Assembly: GCA_028023455.1 (NCBI GenBank)
Contig: JAQFVV010000319.1
Coordinates: 560,001-624,000 of the forward strand
Reading direction: 5' to 3'
From: Epiperipatus broadwayi
Lineage: Eukaryota > Onychophora > Udeonychophora > Euonychophora > Peripatidae
Length of the DNA stretch: 64,000 nt
The position numbers and the translations under genes were made by a program. Below, piece by piece: positions 60,406 to 64,000 of this stretch (positions within the stretch are counted from its first letter, which is position 1; each line of letters begins with the position of its first letter). The notes under the pieces were generated by a model that searched no databases, had not been told where the DNA came from, and worked only from the letters and a program-made list of their open reading frames with translations.

Positions 60406-62463
60406 AACCGGGTTGATTTCCGATTCAGGTGTTTTATTACTAAAATTAAAAAGGGATAAACAACTTCATTTTCATTAAATGTCTAATGCTATATTATTTT
60501 TATTATTATTTAAAACACATATGTGTTTATATGTAGAATAGATCATTTTCATGTTTATACAATTGATTTTAAAATCGGTTTTCTTTCACTACTTTGTTTA
60601 TAAAATTGGTTTTAAAATAGTTTACTTTCACCACCTCTTTTAATCAATTTGATTAAAAACAGGCAAGCTTGCTAATTATATATTCCTGTTGCTTTGATTT
60701 TAACCATTTTAAGGTTAATTCTAAAAAGCGGAGATTTAATTGTATTGTCGTTTTGTTTCAATAATCCCTGGTTGGAGTTCTTAAATTAGATTGAGCAGGA
60801 AATTAATATTTGCCCTGCCTGAAATATAGAAAATGACACTAATAAAAGTTTTTTGTGGAAAATGTAGTGAGGAAAAGATAGCCCACCAATTTTTAGAGAG
60901 AGGAGATTATTAGAAAAGGACACTTGGATTATTACCTGCTGAGAGTCACACCATTTTGGATAGCAGTTCAGACATTTAATTCCTGCTAAAAACTTAAACC
61001 ATTATCGACAAACTTCATTACTGTGCAAGATGTCAAAATTTAATGCTATGAGTTTTGCCATCATTAGAATGTCTTGCTAATTTAAACAAAGGATGGACAC
61101 ATGCCTACCAGCTCTCCTTCAGTCATGCCATGAGCCTCTAAAATAAACAATGCCTCTACCTTGCCACTGTTAAAAGATCTGAAAATGAACTAAAGATAAA
61201 TGTGTGCACTCTATGCGAACTGTGCTTTATCATAAGATAAATTTTCTTTTATTCTTTCCAGGGTAAATTTTTTTTCGTTAAATCTCCACTCAATCTAATT
61301 ATAAATCTGTATTCATAAATTAATATTTAACTTCATTTTGATTAGCTATATTTATTCACTTTTATTGTACTTTGTCATGTGTCTTGGAATCTTAGTTTTA
61401 AGATTCCAAGTTTGCTTTCAGTTGCTGTTTATTGGAGAATGACATGTGAGTTTTTCTATTTTTATGCTTACCTGTAATTATTTTAGTAGCCCAAATTAAT
61501 TTTAAATACGGTGTTTGCGCTTTTGCAAACCACCAAATCTTTTGGCTGGTGACTTTATTTTCATAGTCTTCGTTTCTTATATCTGTGAAAGTGGAAAAAT
61601 TTTTTAGCCACCAGCAGGAAGAAAATATTTATCCCTTTTGTAAATTACAGGTGAGAAAGACTTTCGCTACTAAAGTATTTATAGCTTTCCTATTTTCGTA
61701 CTCATGTGCACTGTCCAATAGATTTATTTTGTATTTCATTGTATAGCTGGAAATTTGTCAGAGTGTGTACTCACAACTTGTGTCGTAAATTTATTTTTAA
61801 TTATAATTATTGGTAATTCATTTTCATTAAATGCTGGGGCAGATGTAACTGATTTTCTAATGATTTACTTGTCTCCTATTGAGGCCATTAATTCTTAGAT
61901 TAGTTTTGCCAATTGTTTGGTTGGAGAGTCGCCAGTTTTATTTGTTTGTTTTTCATTCATTCTGAAGCATATTTATCGTGGTTCTTGAGATAAATCAATC
62001 ATCTTTGCTTTGGATGTAGTTTTAAGATGCAGCTTCTACTGGCATATGACATTTTGAGTCCTGACACATTTTAGGGGGGGGGGGCTAGAAAAGCTTGCTG
62101 GCACTGGTTTCATTGATTTATTTCAAGAACATATTGTTTTTATACCTGTGAATAGAAGGGCCAACAATTACGTGACTTCTCTTCTGCTGAATGAAATTGC
62201 TTCCTCCCTGTAGAACTCATTATTAGAGGTCAGTAAGTCTGCTAGAGCAATGGGTTTAGTCTTTCTAGTACATGCCTGAGATAACCCTATTGATTTTCAT
62301 GTAAACTTTTTCTTACAAGTTATTTTGCTCATAAATAAATGTTAAAATTTGTTTAAACTTAATTTGGCTGACGTTTGTCTTTGTACTTTGTTTTCTCAAC
62401 TGTCTAAACAATATTTAAGATATCTTGTTTCTTCCTGAGCTTAGTTCAGCACATTTTGGTTCA
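60404..62463 (+). repeat. Candidate LTR of a third element (element C), uncertain
   Basis: TTGAACCGGGTTGATTTCCGATTC at 60403-60426 (quoted in parts: TTGAACCGG, then GTTGATTTC, then CGATTC) recurs at the window end (63977-64000) with two transitions in 24 bases. TGAACC at 60404 and GGTTCA ending at 62463 are inverted termini, giving a 2.06-kb LTR-like block. A lysine-type TGGCGCC site lies 50 bp further on. Only 24 bp of the second copy are in the window, so a plain dispersed repeat is equally possible. Confidence 0.35.
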
Positions 62464-62513
62464 CATATCCTGTCCACCCTTAAAATAAATGTCTAGTTCG
62501 AGTTTTGAACTAG

Positions 62514-62531
62514 TGGCGCCCTCGTGGTCGG
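62514..62531 (+). promoter_or_regulatory. Possible lysine-tRNA-type primer-binding site of element C
   Basis: TGGCGCCCTCGTGGTCGG keeps TGGCGCCC and CGTGG of the lysine tRNA site, with one gap. It sits 50 nt after the proposed LTR end, which is far. A similar TGGCGCCCT also occurs inside repeat R1 (43975), so it may instead be a shared LTR motif. Confidence 0.25.
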
Positions 62532-62932
62532 TATATGCTAATCTTAAAGCTTTCTCCCATTACATATATATTAATTTTTAGCACATCAATGTGGAGCTTC
62601 GAGTTTTCAAGACCATGTGAGATTTTGTTTAGATGGTTGAGAAAGATTTCAGGTACAGCAAGATCTATTTGGTAGAGGTTCGATTTTTGTTAATTATTGC
62701 ATGTATTGTTAGAGCAGTTTGGTACAATGGGGTTTCGTCTTTTTTATATGACATAAATAAATCAATAACAAATAGCATTTTTTTTGGAAAAGAAAAATCT
62801 TTCGGAGTTGAATTTTTTTTTTTAAATTTAAAATTGATCATTGCCTTTTTGCATAAATAAATAGTGTTTTATTCGCTTTTAGATTTTTTTTTTTTTTTTT
62901 AAATTTGGATAGCAATTTAGTCTTGTGTAAAA

Positions 62933-63748
62933 TGGAAGTTAAAGAAGAAGGCAACAGGGTGGCAGGTTGAGAAGAGAGCCCTGTTTCATTTAAATACCCT
63001 CAGATAGTAGAAAAAGAAGAGAGCGAGACAGATGATGATAAGGTTAATAGTAGAAATAAAACAGAATCAGCAAACAATACTGGAGGAGCTGAGAGCAGAA
63101 AGGAAAGAAATGAGAAGAGAAATGACAGGAAGAGTAGAAGAAACTCAGGAAGTACAAAAAAGTGGAGATGGAAAAGGATTTGAAAAATGAGAAGAGTAAA
63201 AAGAATCAGGAAGTAGAAAAAGTGGTCATAAAAATATAGAAATTGAAGTAGCACAGGAGAGTACTAGGACAGAGAGGGTGGAAATAAAGTTTGAAATAAG
63301 TAGAGAGTGGAGAGAGATAGATAGTGTGGTGGAGAAAAAAAATCTTGGACACAGTTATAAATTACCTCAAGAGGTTAAAAATTAGTGGAGTAAAATAACT
63401 GTTAGTTGTGAACAGGGATTTAAAACTAAGGAAAAGTTTTTGGAATATGATTTTAAAACAAAAATAAAAGCCATTTATAAAGAAATCTTATTCAAGGCAC
63501 GTAAAAAGTCTGTAAGAAATGAAGTGTTGCCATTTACTAGTGTTGATAGGACTAAAAATAAAGTAGGAAAAGATGAAGAATTGGGAAGTTTCGTTAAGAA
63601 AAAGATTCAGGTATTTATGCTAGAAAGCAAAACAGAACGGGAAAAAGACAAAGTCATAAATTCTAGGCAAGTAAAATATAAGAGAAGGAAAGGAACTTAT
63701 TTCAGAAAATTAATAAAAAGAGTAAAAGAACTGCCAGATAAAAGTTAA
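62933..63748 (+). pseudogene. Degenerate Lys/Glu/Arg-rich reading frame between the element C repeats
   Basis: From ATG 62933 a frame with stops reads MEVKEEGNRV, then ESETDDDKVNSRNKTES and ESRKERNEKRNDRKSRR. After frame changes it continues as 63440-63748 (LEYDFKTKIKAIYKEILFKARKK, ending KELPDKS). It is strongly charged, purine-rich on the plus strand and without a recognisable domain. If element C is an LTR element this would be a gag-position relic. No RT or integrase follows, so the element would be non-autonomous. The minus-strand frame at 63000-63254 is its shadow. Confidence 0.3.
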
Positions 63749-63976
63749 AGGTTCAGCTTTTAGCAATCAGACGGATTGTTTTAAAATGAACAAAAAAAAA
63801 TTGTTAATGATTTATGAGAATGGATAAATGTAAGAAATGAAATATTGTTTTGGTTTTTCATGAGTGCGAGGCAAATGTTCAGCCAAATTTTTAGGGGTAG
63901 TTTTTAAAATGTTTATAGTTTTAAAAAAAAAGTTGCAGGAATGTTTTTTTTTTTTTTTGATCACGTGTTGAGGCAG

Positions 63977-64000
63977 TTGAACCGGATTGATTTCTGATTC
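63977..64000 (+). repeat. Second copy of the element C terminal sequence, cut by the window end
   Basis: TTGAACCGG, then ATTGATTTC, then TGATTC: 22 of 24 bases identical to 60403-60426 in direct orientation. Confidence 0.7.

Noticed and set aside
63000-63254. Leu/Phe/Ser-rich minus-strand ORF
   Set aside because: Antisense reading of a purine-rich stretch that encodes the charged frame on the plus strand.

Overview
The window is a very AT-rich, gene-poor stretch of a eukaryotic (metazoan, probably invertebrate) genome. The evidence is the transposon fauna: Ty3/Gypsy LTR retrotransposons, Penelope-like elements (PLEs) with GIY-YIG endonucleases, an RTE/BovB-type LINE tail and a piggyBac-type transposase relic. 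Long (TA)n runs are frequent. I see no convincing host gene, no bacterial gene structure, no rRNA or tRNA gene and no CRISPR array. Species cannot be named from the sequence.

Layout. 0.5-2.1 kb: copy 1 of a dispersed LTR-like repeat, called R1 here. 4.7-5.3 kb: a 70-bp inverted-repeat pair enclosing a PLE GIY-YIG relic. 6.9-7.9 kb: a composite insertion with a 12-bp target duplication, made of 467-bp-period units that carry a hammerhead-ribozyme-like motif. 8.9-9.2 kb: a second GIY-YIG relic. 10.25-10.4 kb: a MITE-like hairpin. 12.5-24.1 kb: R1 copy 2, interrupted at its TATA box by a 10.5-kb Gypsy element (element A, 2.0-kb LTRs, broken ORFs, GTAT target duplication). 24.4-39.8 kb: a 15.4-kb Gypsy element (element B) with intact gag and pol and unusually long 4.25-kb LTRs, inserted in a TA microsatellite. 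41.8-44.0 kb: R1 copy 3, reversed. 44.8-55.4 kb: a zone rich in palindromes whose centre is (TA)n, two foldback elements, a head-to-head PLE pair and an RTE LINE tail. 55.5-57.5 kb: a degenerate piggyBac-type transposase. 60.4-64.0 kb: a possible third LTR element, cut by the window end.

Elements A and B are related: similar coiled-coil Gags without a zinc knuckle, the same domain order in Pol, pol in the -1 frame relative to gag, and a conserved stem-loop just after the gag stop. A is dead (frameshifts, stops, YVDD changed to YVND). B looks coding-competent, with LTRs differing by roughly 1 % by eye. The most unusual signals are the hammerhead-bearing composite insertion, the gag-pol stem-loop with a compensatory base-pair change, the cluster of substitutions in the core promoter between the two B LTRs, and the repeated architecture of short inverted arms around (TA)n.
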